6,859 nt of DNA from Candidatus Methanogaster sp. UBA203 (lineage in GTDB: Archaea > Halobacteriota > Methanosarcinia > Methanosarcinales > Methanogasteraceae), in contig DASC01000091.1 of the NCBI GenBank assembly GCA_002503595.1, positions 1 to 6,859 of the forward strand, written 5' to 3'. Numbering within the stretch: position 1 is the stretch's first letter; the number at the start of each line of letters is the position of its first letter. The position numbers and the translations under genes are program-made. This document shows positions 1 through 5,230 of this stretch, piece by piece. The notes under the pieces are model-generated. The model had not been told where the DNA came from. It searched no databases and saw only the letters and a list, made by a program, of their open reading frames with translations.

Positions 1-517
1 CATCGAACGCACCAGTAACGTTGTGCACTCCGATATTCCTAATATTCACACGAATCTCATTGGCTTTGTTGGCAAAAATAGCAGTCCCTGCGCTGGAACA
101 ATTCGGGTTCAGGGTGACACTATCCACAATCAAGTCCGGCGCTCCAATCGTGATATTGCGTTTGAATCCACCGTTTCCGATCTCTGTGTCGTTCACGAGA
201 TGATCAAACTCGGATGTATTGAGCGTGCCGCCGTCACTGGCACGAAAGTGCAGCACATCATCTGCGCTTACGCTATCAGAATCGGTCAAAACCTGGTAAT
301 AGTTGGAGCCGCCGTTCGTCTCCACATCAAACGTCTTGCTTGTGTTAGCGTTCGTCATCTCTATACCAGGGTCATTCACAGACGCGCCATCGCTGTAATC
401 GACCCAACCATAGATCAAGAACGAAGTCTCCGGGGCTGCAAGTCCGTTACCCGGCAGCAGTGCACCAGCAGTACTGGTGATCGTCAGTATCAATAATACG
501 CGTAGTAGTTTCATCAT
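1..517 (-). CDS. Secreted CARDB-domain surface protein, 5' part (C-terminus outside window)
   Basis: This reading frame is open from the start codon to the window edge: 172 codons without a stop. Residues 1-28 look like a signal peptide, with a basic start (MMKLLR), a Leu/Ile/Thr-rich core and small residues before a likely cleavage site near A19 or A28. Residues 33-95 (FLIYGWVDYSDG onward) resemble a carboxypeptidase-regulatory-like beta fold often found in secreted proteins of methanogens. From residue 126 (APDLIVDSV) through NIRNIGVHNVTGAF a CARDB domain begins, a fold typical of archaeal cell-surface adhesins. The product is therefore probably exported and part of a surface layer or adhesin; its substrate is unknown. 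Two ATGs are adjacent (517 and 514). The GAGGTG site at 529-524 is 6 nt from the first and 9 nt from the second, so the true start could be 514. Its ribosome binding site lies in the last codons of the preceding ORF, which ends 3 nt upstream. Confidence 0.85.
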   Translation of the reverse strand, partial: MMKLLRVLLILTITSTAGALLPGNGLAAPETSFLIYGWVDYSDGASVNDPGIEMTNANTSKTFDVETNGGSNYYQVLTDSDSVSADDVLHFRASDGGTLNTSEFDHLVNDTEIGNGGFKRNITIGAPDLIVDSVTLNPNCSSAGTAIFANKANEIRVNIRNIGVHNVTGAFD

Positions 518-520
518 AGT

Positions 521-823
521 TTACACCTCAATGGTTCTCAGTTGTATCGTGCCAGTCTGTGCTGGCATGTTCTCGCTCCTGAAATAGATCGGGAGCATGT
601 GGCGCCAGATAAGACGCTGCTCGTGAATATTATTGCAGAGGTCAGGGCTACATCCGTCTTTGGAACGGCAGGTTGATCCATATCGTTGGCTGGGCTTGCT
701 GGCTTCGCCGGTGCGTACACTCCCGCCTATGTCTATGTTGTCGTTCGCAACCATGCCGTTGTATGCATACGCTGCACCTACTGTGCACAGCAGCCAGCAG
801 GAATGTTTTGGGTTTTTATCCAT
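521..823 (-). CDS. Doubtful short secreted-type ORF, possibly a frameshifted gene
   Basis: A 100-codon ORF that I do not recognise. It starts MDKNPK, has a weak hydrophobic N-terminus (VGAAYAY at about residues 15-21) and ends in TIEV. In favour: a GAGGT lies 12 nt before the ATG, and the last two codons plus stop (GAG GTG TAA) form the ribosome binding site of the next gene, the same arrangement as at the channel-protein/DUF2149 junction near 3074. Against: the best-looking peptides are spread over three frames. The third frame gives KTFLLAAV, a good signal-peptide core, directly after MDKNPK if one A is added to the A-run at about 806. The second frame gives an Ala/Pro-rich stretch (VYAPAKPASPANDMDQPAVP) at about 722-663. 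The first frame resumes with YFRSENMPAQTGTI near the end. The gene may thus be broken, mis-sequenced or absent. If intact it would be a small exported protein of about 90-100 residues. Confidence 0.4.
   Translation of the reverse strand: MDKNPKHSCWLLCTVGAAYAYNGMVANDNIDIGGSVRTGEASKPSQRYGSTCRSKDGCSPDLCNNIHEQRLIWRHMLPIYFRSENMPAQTGTIQLRTIEV
524..529 (-). promoter_or_regulatory. Ribosome binding site for the CARDB protein
   Basis: GAGGTG on the minus strand, complementary to the 3' end of archaeal 16S rRNA, 6 nt before the ATG at 517 and 9 nt before the ATG at 514. It is formed by the final Glu-Val codons of the ORF ending at 521. Confidence 0.7.
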
Positions 824-983
824 TGTGTTTACTTGACCTCTCTCATCTGTTTAGCCTGCAGGGGCGGACGCATGACCGTGTCGCGGTTCGTTTATATTAT
901 CCATACTCAAATCACATATCATAGCATTTGGTAACATTGTTGTTAAAAATTATAATATATAAGTCTTGCGAATATCGGGGTTA
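824..983. other. Intergenic region between the operon ending at 984/1136 and the leftmost block
   Basis: About 160 bases (or 312 bases, 824-1135, if the small ORF at 984-1139 is not real). It is AT-rich between 925 and 965, where the TATA-like element lies. I see no RNA gene, no repeat family and no convincing hairpin-plus-T-run terminator for the upstream operon; the only T-run on the minus strand is T5 at 949-945. Confidence 0.6.
951..965 (-). promoter_or_regulatory. TATA-type archaeal promoter for the leftmost gene block
   Basis: Reading the minus strand, AAGACTTATATATTATAA carries a TATA core (TTATATAT, 963-956) after a purine-rich BRE-like stretch. Transcription would be expected about 25 nt downstream, near 930, leaving a leader of roughly 105 nt before the ATG at 823 or about 410 nt before the CARDB start at 517. 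The core is nearly self-complementary, so it could also act on the plus strand, but no plus-strand gene follows. Just downstream is a T5 run (949-945). Confidence 0.5.
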
Positions 984-1139
984 TCATACGATCTCGTGCT
1001 GGTGACATTGTTTTAAACTGTTGTTTGCCCTCGCACAGCGTCCACCGCTTCGAGTTTCTAACACCTCAAAACCGGCAGCCACACACCCGCAGGCACTACA
1101 CGATTTATCCGGATATCCACCGCCAATTGTATGGGTCAT
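984..1139 (-). CDS. Candidate 51-aa Cys-rich small protein overlapping the surface-protein stop (ATGA)
   Basis: Directly visible: an ATG at 1139-1137 overlaps the TGA stop of the 531-codon gene by 4 nt (ATGA), and 51 codons follow to a TGA at 986-984. The peptide contains a tight cysteine cluster, KSCSACGCVA at residues 13-22 (Cys 14, 17, 19), further cysteines at 35 and 45, and a CHQH at 45-48. That pattern could bind a metal or an Fe-S cluster, which is an inference from spacing only. There is no signal peptide and no membrane helix. ATGA overlaps are a common form of translational coupling in prokaryotic operons and recur in this window (4947/4944), which favours a real gene. Against it are the short length, no recognised family and no independent ribosome binding site. 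Chance remains quite possible. Confidence 0.3.
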   Translation of the reverse strand: MTHTIGGGYPDKSCSACGCVAAGFEVLETRSGGRCARANNSLKQCHQHEIV

Positions 1140-2731
1140 CTGAACCTGCCGATAAGATACACCACGCAGAGCATGCAGAGTATAAGCGCAATCTCGTATA
1201 ATACAGGCACATCCACCGAGCGCGGCTCTGTCCCGGCGGCATCATCTTCCGGAGGTGTGGCAGCTACCTCCAGTGACCCGGTAACCTCGATCGTCGGCAT
1301 CCTAAGTGATGACACATAACTGTGATCGCTTGCAGCAAGCACGATTTCAGGGGAGGCGAGTGTCACATTCCCGGGAACCGAAAAATTGATCATGTATTCG
1401 ATCTCGTCCGTCTGGTTTCCTGAAAGGGTCGCATGAAGCGTCGCATTTCCCGAGATCAGGCTGGCGCCTGATGGTATGACATCTGTCAGATCGATGACTG
1501 CGTCCGCATTTCCGGTATTTCTGACATTCAGCGTAACTGTGACCGGATCGCCGAGTGAGACTCTGGTCGGATACGCGGTCTTGTTCATGATTATGTATGC
1601 CCCGTCCACTGTGATCGTCTGGCTACTCGACCATACACTGACATTCTTTCCGGCAATCACGAACTTCGCTTCCGCGCCCGGAATCTCGAATACCCCGGGT
1701 CTTACAGGTTCTATGTGGTATGAAAAACGGACACACTTCGATGGCGTGATATTAAACCTCCAGGGCGGGCTCTCGTTGCCGCACAGTCTGAAACCCTCCG
1801 GAACCGTGTCGTTTAATTCGATATCGAGATCCTCTTTTCCAATGTTTTCGAGATCGATACGTACCCACACCGCCCGATCCATCGATATGTGACTGTTCAC
1901 CGTCTTCCTGACCCTAAGATCGAATCTCGGCAGCACAAGGACTTCGGTTGACGCCGACCCGGTATACCTCACGCCCTCCTCATCAAACCCGGTCGCATTG
2001 ACAACGATCTCGAACAACTCGCCTTCAGGGTCACTGACCCCTGAGGGAACACGCAATGTTGTATGAAAGGTCTTCTCGTCATCAACCGTCAGGTTGGCGT
2101 AATGTCTGGTAAGATCATCGATCGCCTGAAGATCGCCTGGATCGACCGTGAGATCCACGTGCTTGAGGTCTGCATCTTCCTCCCCGTCATTCTCGATCGT
2201 AACGATGATACGGATCTCTGAGTCCCGCGCGGTGTATGCCTCGCAGTTGGTCTCGATCTCGAGTGATATCTCTGGCTTTGCCCGCTCCCAGAACTCGATG
2301 TTGATTAACGGGTTCTCCCAGTCAGTTGGGTTTCTCGATTCCGGACTATCCTCGGTTTCGTTGTGAATCTCGATCGCGATCTCATCGTTCCAGTTAAAGC
2401 AATCGCAGCAGTATTCTTCATCCAACCAGTCACAGCCGCCATAAGTTGTTTTATTAGCCACGCACGATGCATTGAGCACAGACTCATTCAACAACTCAAG
2501 CCCCCTCCAAAGCGATATGTATACCTGATCGGTCTCTGGTTCGTAATCCACAAACTTGACTGTGTAGCCGCTCACCTCATAAGTATCGCCCACGTAGAGC
2601 GCAGCACTCCCGACATCGGTCCAGTATTCAGGATCGCTCGCATTGAGAGCGGATGCCGTCTGCACCAGTGCCGGTGTCAGTGCTACCAGTGCGGCGCATA
2701 TCAGGACTGCCCGTGCCAGCCGGCTACCCAA
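1136..2731 (-). CDS. Secreted, C-terminally membrane-anchored S-layer/COG1361-type protein
   Basis: 531 residues. Residues 1-28 form a signal peptide (MGSRLARA, a hydrophobic core, then TASA before LN). Residues 41-115 (LYVGDTYEVSGYTVKFVDYE and on) match the beta domain found in archaeal S-layer-related proteins and hold a Cys cluster (C90, C100, C108, C109, C111). Three Ig-like or DUF11/CARDB-like domains follow at about 152-266, 270-378 and 379-487; each carries the typical 'NxGxxDA/DxxDxxP' type strands (for example VRNTGNADAVIDLTDVIP at 403-420). A low-complexity acidic linker (490-505) leads to one C-terminal helix (about 510-527) and a basic RFR end, which stays in the cytoplasm. Sixteen N-x-S/T sequons suggest a heavily N-glycosylated outer-surface protein. 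The start is TTG at 2731: a strong GGAGGAGGAG lies 6 nt upstream, and the nearby GTG reads into a stop after four codons. The stop of the DUF2149 gene is only 3 nt before it, so the two are co-translated. Possible role: outer partner of the channel proteins upstream. Confidence 0.92.
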   Translation of the reverse strand: MGSRLARAVLICAALVALTPALVQTASALNASDPEYWTDVGSAALYVGDTYEVSGYTVKFVDYEPETDQVYISLWRGLELLNESVLNASCVANKTTYGGCDWLDEEYCCDCFNWNDEIAIEIHNETEDSPESRNPTDWENPLINIEFWERAKPEISLEIETNCEAYTARDSEIRIIVTIENDGEEDADLKHVDLTVDPGDLQAIDDLTRHYANLTVDDEKTFHTTLRVPSGVSDPEGELFEIVVNATGFDEEGVRYTGSASTEVLVLPRFDLRVRKTVNSHISMDRAVWVRIDLENIGKEDLDIELNDTVPEGFRLCGNESPPWRFNITPSKCVRFSYHIEPVRPGVFEIPGAEAKFVIAGKNVSVWSSSQTITVDGAYIIMNKTAYPTRVSLGDPVTVTLNVRNTGNADAVIDLTDVIPSGASLISGNATLHATLSGNQTDEIEYMINFSVPGNVTLASPEIVLAASDHSYVSSLRMPTIEVTGSLEVAATPPEDDAAGTEPRSVDVPVLYEIALILCMLCVVYLIGRFR

Positions 2732-2734
2732 CCG

Positions 2735-3064
2735 TCACTCCTCCTCCACATATACGGTTGCGCCACCTTCAGTCTCATACAGGCTGGCAACCAGTTTCCC
2801 CATTGTCGTGGTCGTCTCATCGGTCATGTTCAGGACCTCGATCTCGGTCTCGTTCTTGATGATGATCTGCATGTCATCCTGCCCGGGATTCTTAACGATC
2901 GTGACGTCCTGACTCGTGAGCAGTTCAGGCATGTTGACATACATCATCATCATGACGAGGAGCCCGACTGCAAAGAGCATCGCCACATCAAAGAGATTCG
3001 CGACACCCGACAAGGGGTCCTCGTCCTCGTCGGACGTTTCTGTTCTTTTTTTCATGAATCGCAT
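2735..3064 (-). CDS. DUF2149 family membrane protein, ExbD/MotB-like partner
   Basis: 109 residues. The charged N-terminus (KKRTETSDEDEDPLSG) and the motif DPLSGVANLFD, then a single helix (about 24-43), then DVTIVKNPG at 53-61 and a short soluble domain ending in TVYVEEE match what I know of DUF2149, a small family of archaeal, mainly methanogen, proteins found next to MotA/TolQ/ExbB genes. The helix begins NLFDVAMLFAVGLLV; its Asp26 sits like the essential membrane Asp of ExbD (PLIDVMLVLLI, Asp25 in E. coli) and MotB. The topology (basic/acidic N-terminus inside, helix, C-terminal domain outside) is also that of ExbD. I infer that it is the proton- or sodium-carrying partner of the channel protein encoded just upstream (6 nt gap). 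Start: ATG 3064 with GAGGTG 9 nt upstream; Met4 is a weaker alternative. The tail's two sequons (NET, NMT) fit an outside location. Confidence 0.88.
   Translation of the reverse strand: MRFMKKRTETSDEDEDPLSGVANLFDVAMLFAVGLLVMMMMYVNMPELLTSQDVTIVKNPGQDDMQIIIKNETEIEVLNMTDETTTTMGKLVASLYETEGGATVYVEEE
2738..2747 (-). promoter_or_regulatory. Ribosome binding site that decides a TTG start
   Basis: GGAGGAGGAG on the minus strand, which also encodes the Glu-Glu-Glu end of the DUF2149 protein. It sits 6 nt before TTG at 2731. No in-frame ATG or GTG is close enough to use it, so TTG is the likely initiator of the surface protein. Confidence 0.75.
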
Positions 3065-3070
3065 AATCGT

Positions 3071-4384
3071 CTACACCTCAACAACTCTATCCTGCAGAAC
3101 AGCGTGCAAAACGCCCATAGCGCCAATAGACGATTTCTCGACACGCCCCATCTCAATCCACCCGCTGCCGGTCAGGATCTTGATATTGCGGGATTTATCG
3201 ATCTCTATGCGTTTGATATCCGAATACGGGACCTCGAAATTGGATCCATCGTCAGATAGGATTTTGTTCACAGGCATCCCTTCGAGGTCTCTTGATCTGC
3301 TCCTTGCACGCCCCTTTAGCGAGTATATCGTAACAGCAAACGCCGCACATATAAATAAATTAATAAGTAATAAATAATTGAATGGTACGTTGAGTCCGCC
3401 GACATTCATCGCGACGATAATCACTACATTCACAAGCACGATCACCCCCATCCAGAGAGCGGAGTTCGCAAGGACAGAACCCGCGGTTTTCGCACTGATC
3501 AGTCCGGATCTGTTGAATATCAGGGCACGGTGGACAGACTCCCCCGATCTCGAGACGATCGTTCCGATGACACTGATGCGATCGTTCTCGTCTGGTTTCG
3601 GGCGCACAACCGGTACTGGTACTGGTACTGGCACTGGTACCGGCATCGGTGTCGCGGGTGCTCTATACCCGGCAGCAACAATAGAGCCACTGTAGCCACC
3701 AGATCCGCCGGAGCCCGGTTCGGGACCTCCGAAAAGTATCTCGGAAAGATACTCGATGTCGCTGATGTCATGCTTGTACCACCGCGCTCTGACTGTTGCG
3801 ACCATGTACCCGATCGCTCCAGCCATCAGCCCGACTACGGTTGTTCCGAATGCAATTACCAGGTTGTTGGCAAGCGTATCGATATCGCCTGCACTCAGTC
3901 CGAGTAGCGCAGGACCCATCGGTATCAGCGTCCCCATCAGCCCGAACATCGGTCCGACCCTGGCAACAAACCTTGAGCGTTCGAGTTTCTTTGCCATCTC
4001 AAAGTTGATGTCCTGCAGCAATTTTTCCAGCCTCACCTCGAGCATCCCTCTGTCGGAACACCCTCGGTGCAGGAAAGCGATGCGGTACAAAAACTCGTGC
4101 ACGAACGAATTCGAGCAGTTCTGCCCGAGTATGCCAAACGCGCCTTCCGGGTCGCTCTGTTCCAGTCTCGCCCTCGCCCTGGCTGCGCTCTCCTCCATCC
4201 TTCCGAGATCGCGATGGCGGTTGCGCCACTCAAACAGGAATCCACCAAGCTCGATCAGACTCCCCAGGATCAGGATGATCAGCACGATCATCACCGGGTA
4301 AAGCAGGTTTGTTGAGATTATAGAGATTATCTGCTGCAATGCATTCGGAATTTCGTACGCCAGCAGTGTTGCAGTATCAGTCAT
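3071..4384 (-). CDS. Enlarged MotA/TolQ/ExbB-type ion channel protein with C-terminal extension
   Basis: 437 residues, about twice the usual 210-240 of ExbB/TolQ. The family core lies in residues 1-215: one helix (about 28-50), a basic cytoplasmic loop (RNRHRDLGR onward), then two helices, about 142-164 and 172-198. These carry the family motifs VGPMFGLMGTLIPMG (143-157) and VIAFGTTVVGLMAGA (176-190), with Thr181 and Thr182 at the position of the pore-lining polar residues. After this come a Gly/Ser-rich linker (220-235), a Pro-Val repeat (PV x6, 248-259), two further helices (about 306-327 and 333-355) and a soluble C-terminal domain (370-437; VPYSDIKRIEI, KILTGSGWIEMG) that looks like a small beta-rich, perhaps PH-like, fold. 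The positive-inside rule puts the Pro-Val linker and the C-terminal domain in the cytoplasm. Family role: stator-like channel that turns an ion gradient into movement. It is the first gene of its operon, with DUF2149 following. No usable Shine-Dalgarno site precedes the ATG, but a TATA box lies 27 nt upstream. Confidence 0.9.
   Translation of the reverse strand: MTDTATLLAYEIPNALQQIISIISTNLLYPVMIVLIILILGSLIELGGFLFEWRNRHRDLGRMEESAARARARLEQSDPEGAFGILGQNCSNSFVHEFLYRIAFLHRGCSDRGMLEVRLEKLLQDINFEMAKKLERSRFVARVGPMFGLMGTLIPMGPALLGLSAGDIDTLANNLVIAFGTTVVGLMAGAIGYMVATVRARWYKHDISDIEYLSEILFGGPEPGSGGSGGYSGSIVAAGYRAPATPMPVPVPVPVPVPVVRPKPDENDRISVIGTIVSRSGESVHRALIFNRSGLISAKTAGSVLANSALWMGVIVLVNVVIIVAMNVGGLNVPFNYLLLINLFICAAFAVTIYSLKGRARSRSRDLEGMPVNKILSDDGSNFEVPYSDIKRIEIDKSRNIKILTGSGWIEMGRVEKSSIGAMGVLHAVLQDRVVEV
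3074..3079 (-). promoter_or_regulatory. Ribosome binding site for the DUF2149 gene
   Basis: GAGGTG on the minus strand, 9 nt before ATG 3064, formed by the final Glu-Val codons of the channel gene (GAG GTG TAG). It supports the first Met of the DUF2149 protein and implies translational coupling. Confidence 0.7.
3612..3653 (-). repeat. In-gene hexamer repeat encoding Pro-Val units
   Basis: Seven imperfect 6-bp units on the plus strand (GGTACT three times, then GGCACT, GGTACC, GGCATC, GGTGTC), read on the minus strand as alternating Pro and Val/Met codons. The period is a multiple of three, so gain or loss of units changes the length of the linker but not the frame. It lies between the family core and the extra helices of the channel protein. 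Confidence 0.85.
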
Positions 4385-4410
4385 TATCGGTAGATGTTAT
4401 GATCATCGAG

Positions 4411-4427
4411 CATATATAAGTTTGGTA
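4411..4427 (-). promoter_or_regulatory. TATA/BRE promoter of the channel operon, probably leaderless
   Basis: On the minus strand CCAAACTTATATATG has a purine-rich BRE followed by TTATATAT (4419-4412). The start codon A is at 4384, 27-28 nt past the TATA box, which is about where archaeal transcription starts. Together with the absence of a Shine-Dalgarno sequence (CATCTACCGATA precedes ATG) this points to a leaderless or very short-leader mRNA. A second CATATATA at 4463-4470 could be a further element. Confidence 0.7.
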
Positions 4428-4565
4428 CTATTTGATGTTACTCTGCGACATTAGTTTACGTGCATATATATTCATCATTCTGATAATATATTCTGCTCAT
4501 TATTGCTTCCTCTACCTGAATCCTGCATAGATTCGTTGTTCTGCGAGATTAACGCACAGACGTTG

Positions 4566-4603
4566 CCATTCAGGGTGTTTCATAGTAGGATTACCCAGAA
4601 TGG
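4566..4603. terminator. Imperfect hairpin after the KaiC operon
   Basis: Arms CCATTCAGGGT (4566-4576) and ACCCAGAATGG (4593-4603) pair in 10 of 11 positions around a 16-nt loop, 36 nt past the last stop of the KaiC unit. No T-run follows on the minus strand, so it is a weak terminator candidate; it may instead protect the 3' end or be an operator. Confidence 0.35.
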
Positions 4604-4638
4604 AAGAGGTGACCACGAAAACTATCAGATAAACGTTG

Positions 4639-4947
4639 TTACATCATTTTTCGGTGAGTACTTAGAAGCCAGCCCCAGTATATGATTGTGGTTATCAGTG
4701 CGATCGTCACCCCGATTGCCACAAGTGCCTCGTGACAGTGTACATATTTAAAAGCAAGATCAGGCGCCACCGTACCCAGCAATCTCATCTGGATGCCGAT
4801 GAAAAGAAAGAGCGACGCAGCATAATATGAAATATAATACGGTCTTATACGCAGAGCTTCGCCAAGTTCCTCGCTGAACCGTGCAAGCGCATAGAATACA
4901 GCCATAAGCGCAACGACCACGACCGTCCACGCGATGGCAGGGATCAT
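4639..4947 (-). CDS. Small three-helix membrane protein of the KaiC operon (second)
   Basis: 102 residues, family not recognised. Three hydrophobic helices are visible: about 3-22 (IPAIAWTVVVVALMAVFYAL), 39-58 and 72-95. A charged stretch, RFSEELGEALRIRP (23-36), lies between the first two, and VHCHEAL (69-75) precedes the third. The end is basic (THRKMM). There is no signal peptide and no catalytic motif. Its ATG overlaps the stop of the preceding small membrane gene by 4 nt (ATGA), so the two are translationally coupled and probably made in similar amounts. It shares with that neighbour an aromatic-Ala-x-x-Arg-Phe pattern at the end of helix 1 (FYALARF here, LFAIGRF there), which hints at two divergent copies of one fold that may pair into a six-helix unit. 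Likely role: membrane partner or sensor for the KaiC-like ATPase, inferred from the operon only. Confidence 0.8.
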   Translation of the reverse strand: MIPAIAWTVVVVALMAVFYALARFSEELGEALRIRPYYISYYAASLFLFIGIQMRLLGTVAPDLAFKYVHCHEALVAIGVTIALITTIIYWGWLLSTHRKMM

Positions 4948-5216
4948 TTCTCAATCCCCATCATAGTATTGTACAGCATAATAGTAAGAATGATCAGCAG
5001 CACCGCTCCGAGACCAGCGAGAACGATCCCCTCATAATCGAGCACACACAGTGATGCGGACGATAAAAACAGTATCACAGGCACCAGGAACCAGTTATAA
5101 TGGGTTTCCCTGCCAATCTTGAGCTGGTAGAACCTGCCAATCGCAAATAGAAAAAACGTTATGGCGGATGCAAGGATCAAGGAATATGCCTCGAGAACTA
5201 TCCCGATATGCGCCAT
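4944..5216 (-). CDS. Small three-helix membrane protein of the KaiC operon (first)
   Basis: 90 residues from ATG 5216 (MAHIGIVLEAYSLILA). Helices are at about 9-29, 41-60 and 63-84, with a short basic loop after the first (RFYQLKIGRE) and an acidic turn LDYEG between the second and third. No family recognised. The start is set by AAGGAGATGA at 5230-5221, a near-perfect ribosome binding site whose GGAG is 8 nt before this ATG. An in-frame ATG at 5249 would add 11 residues but would overlap the KaiC coding region and ignore that site. The gene begins 4 nt after the KaiC-like stop and ends in an ATGA overlap with the next membrane gene. It is therefore almost certainly co-expressed with the ATPase. 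It lacks any enzyme motif, so a membrane-anchor, sensor or signal-passing role is the best guess. Confidence 0.82.
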   Translation of the reverse strand: MAHIGIVLEAYSLILASAITFFLFAIGRFYQLKIGRETHYNWFLVPVILFLSSASLCVLDYEGIVLAGLGAVLLIILTIMLYNTMMGIEK

Positions 5217-5220
5217 AAAA

Positions 5221-5230
5221 TCATCTCCTT
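5221..5230 (-). promoter_or_regulatory. Ribosome binding site inside the end of the KaiC-like gene
   Basis: AAGGAGATGA on the minus strand contains the KaiC-like stop TGA and serves the next start at 5216. It is the main reason for choosing 5216 over 5249 as the start of the first small membrane protein. Confidence 0.8.

Larger units (their letters stand above)
4385..4638. other. Intergenic region upstream of the channel operon
   Basis: About 250 bases with no convincing gene. It holds the promoter at 4411-4427, two ATATATTC copies 20 bp apart (4466-4473 and 4486-4493), a near-repeat CTGCGACATTA / CTGCGAGATTA (4443-4453 and 4541-4551, one mismatch), and the imperfect hairpin at 4566-4603. 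These could be regulator sites, but nothing identifies a protein that binds them. Confidence 0.55.

Noticed and set aside
23..496. Plus-strand ORF of 157 codons
   Set aside because: It is opposite the secreted CARDB gene, whose signal peptide and CARDB motif are convincing; the plus-strand product shows neither a family nor a ribosome site.
548..596. Two small hairpins (GCCAG/CTGGC and GCTCC/GGAGC) near the end of the doubtful ORF
   Set aside because: Stems of 5-6 bp are expected by chance in sequence of this composition and no T-run follows.
2363..3259. Long plus-strand ORF of 298 codons
   Set aside because: It lies opposite the surface-protein, DUF2149 and channel genes, which have clear families, ribosome sites and operon spacing. 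Its product is Cys/His-rich with no recognisable domain, a typical antisense shadow.
3612..3653. Hexamer repeat as a possible CRISPR or microsatellite of non-coding origin
   Set aside because: The units are contiguous without spacers and stay in frame within a real gene, encoding Pro-Val.
3756..4301. Plus-strand ORF of 181 codons
   Set aside because: Antisense to the conserved helices of the ExbB-like channel; Ser/Pro-rich shadow translation.
4503..4685. Plus-strand ORF of 60 codons in the intergenic region
   Set aside because: It runs into the end of the second small membrane gene, has no ribosome site or known family, and covers the hairpin at 4566-4603.
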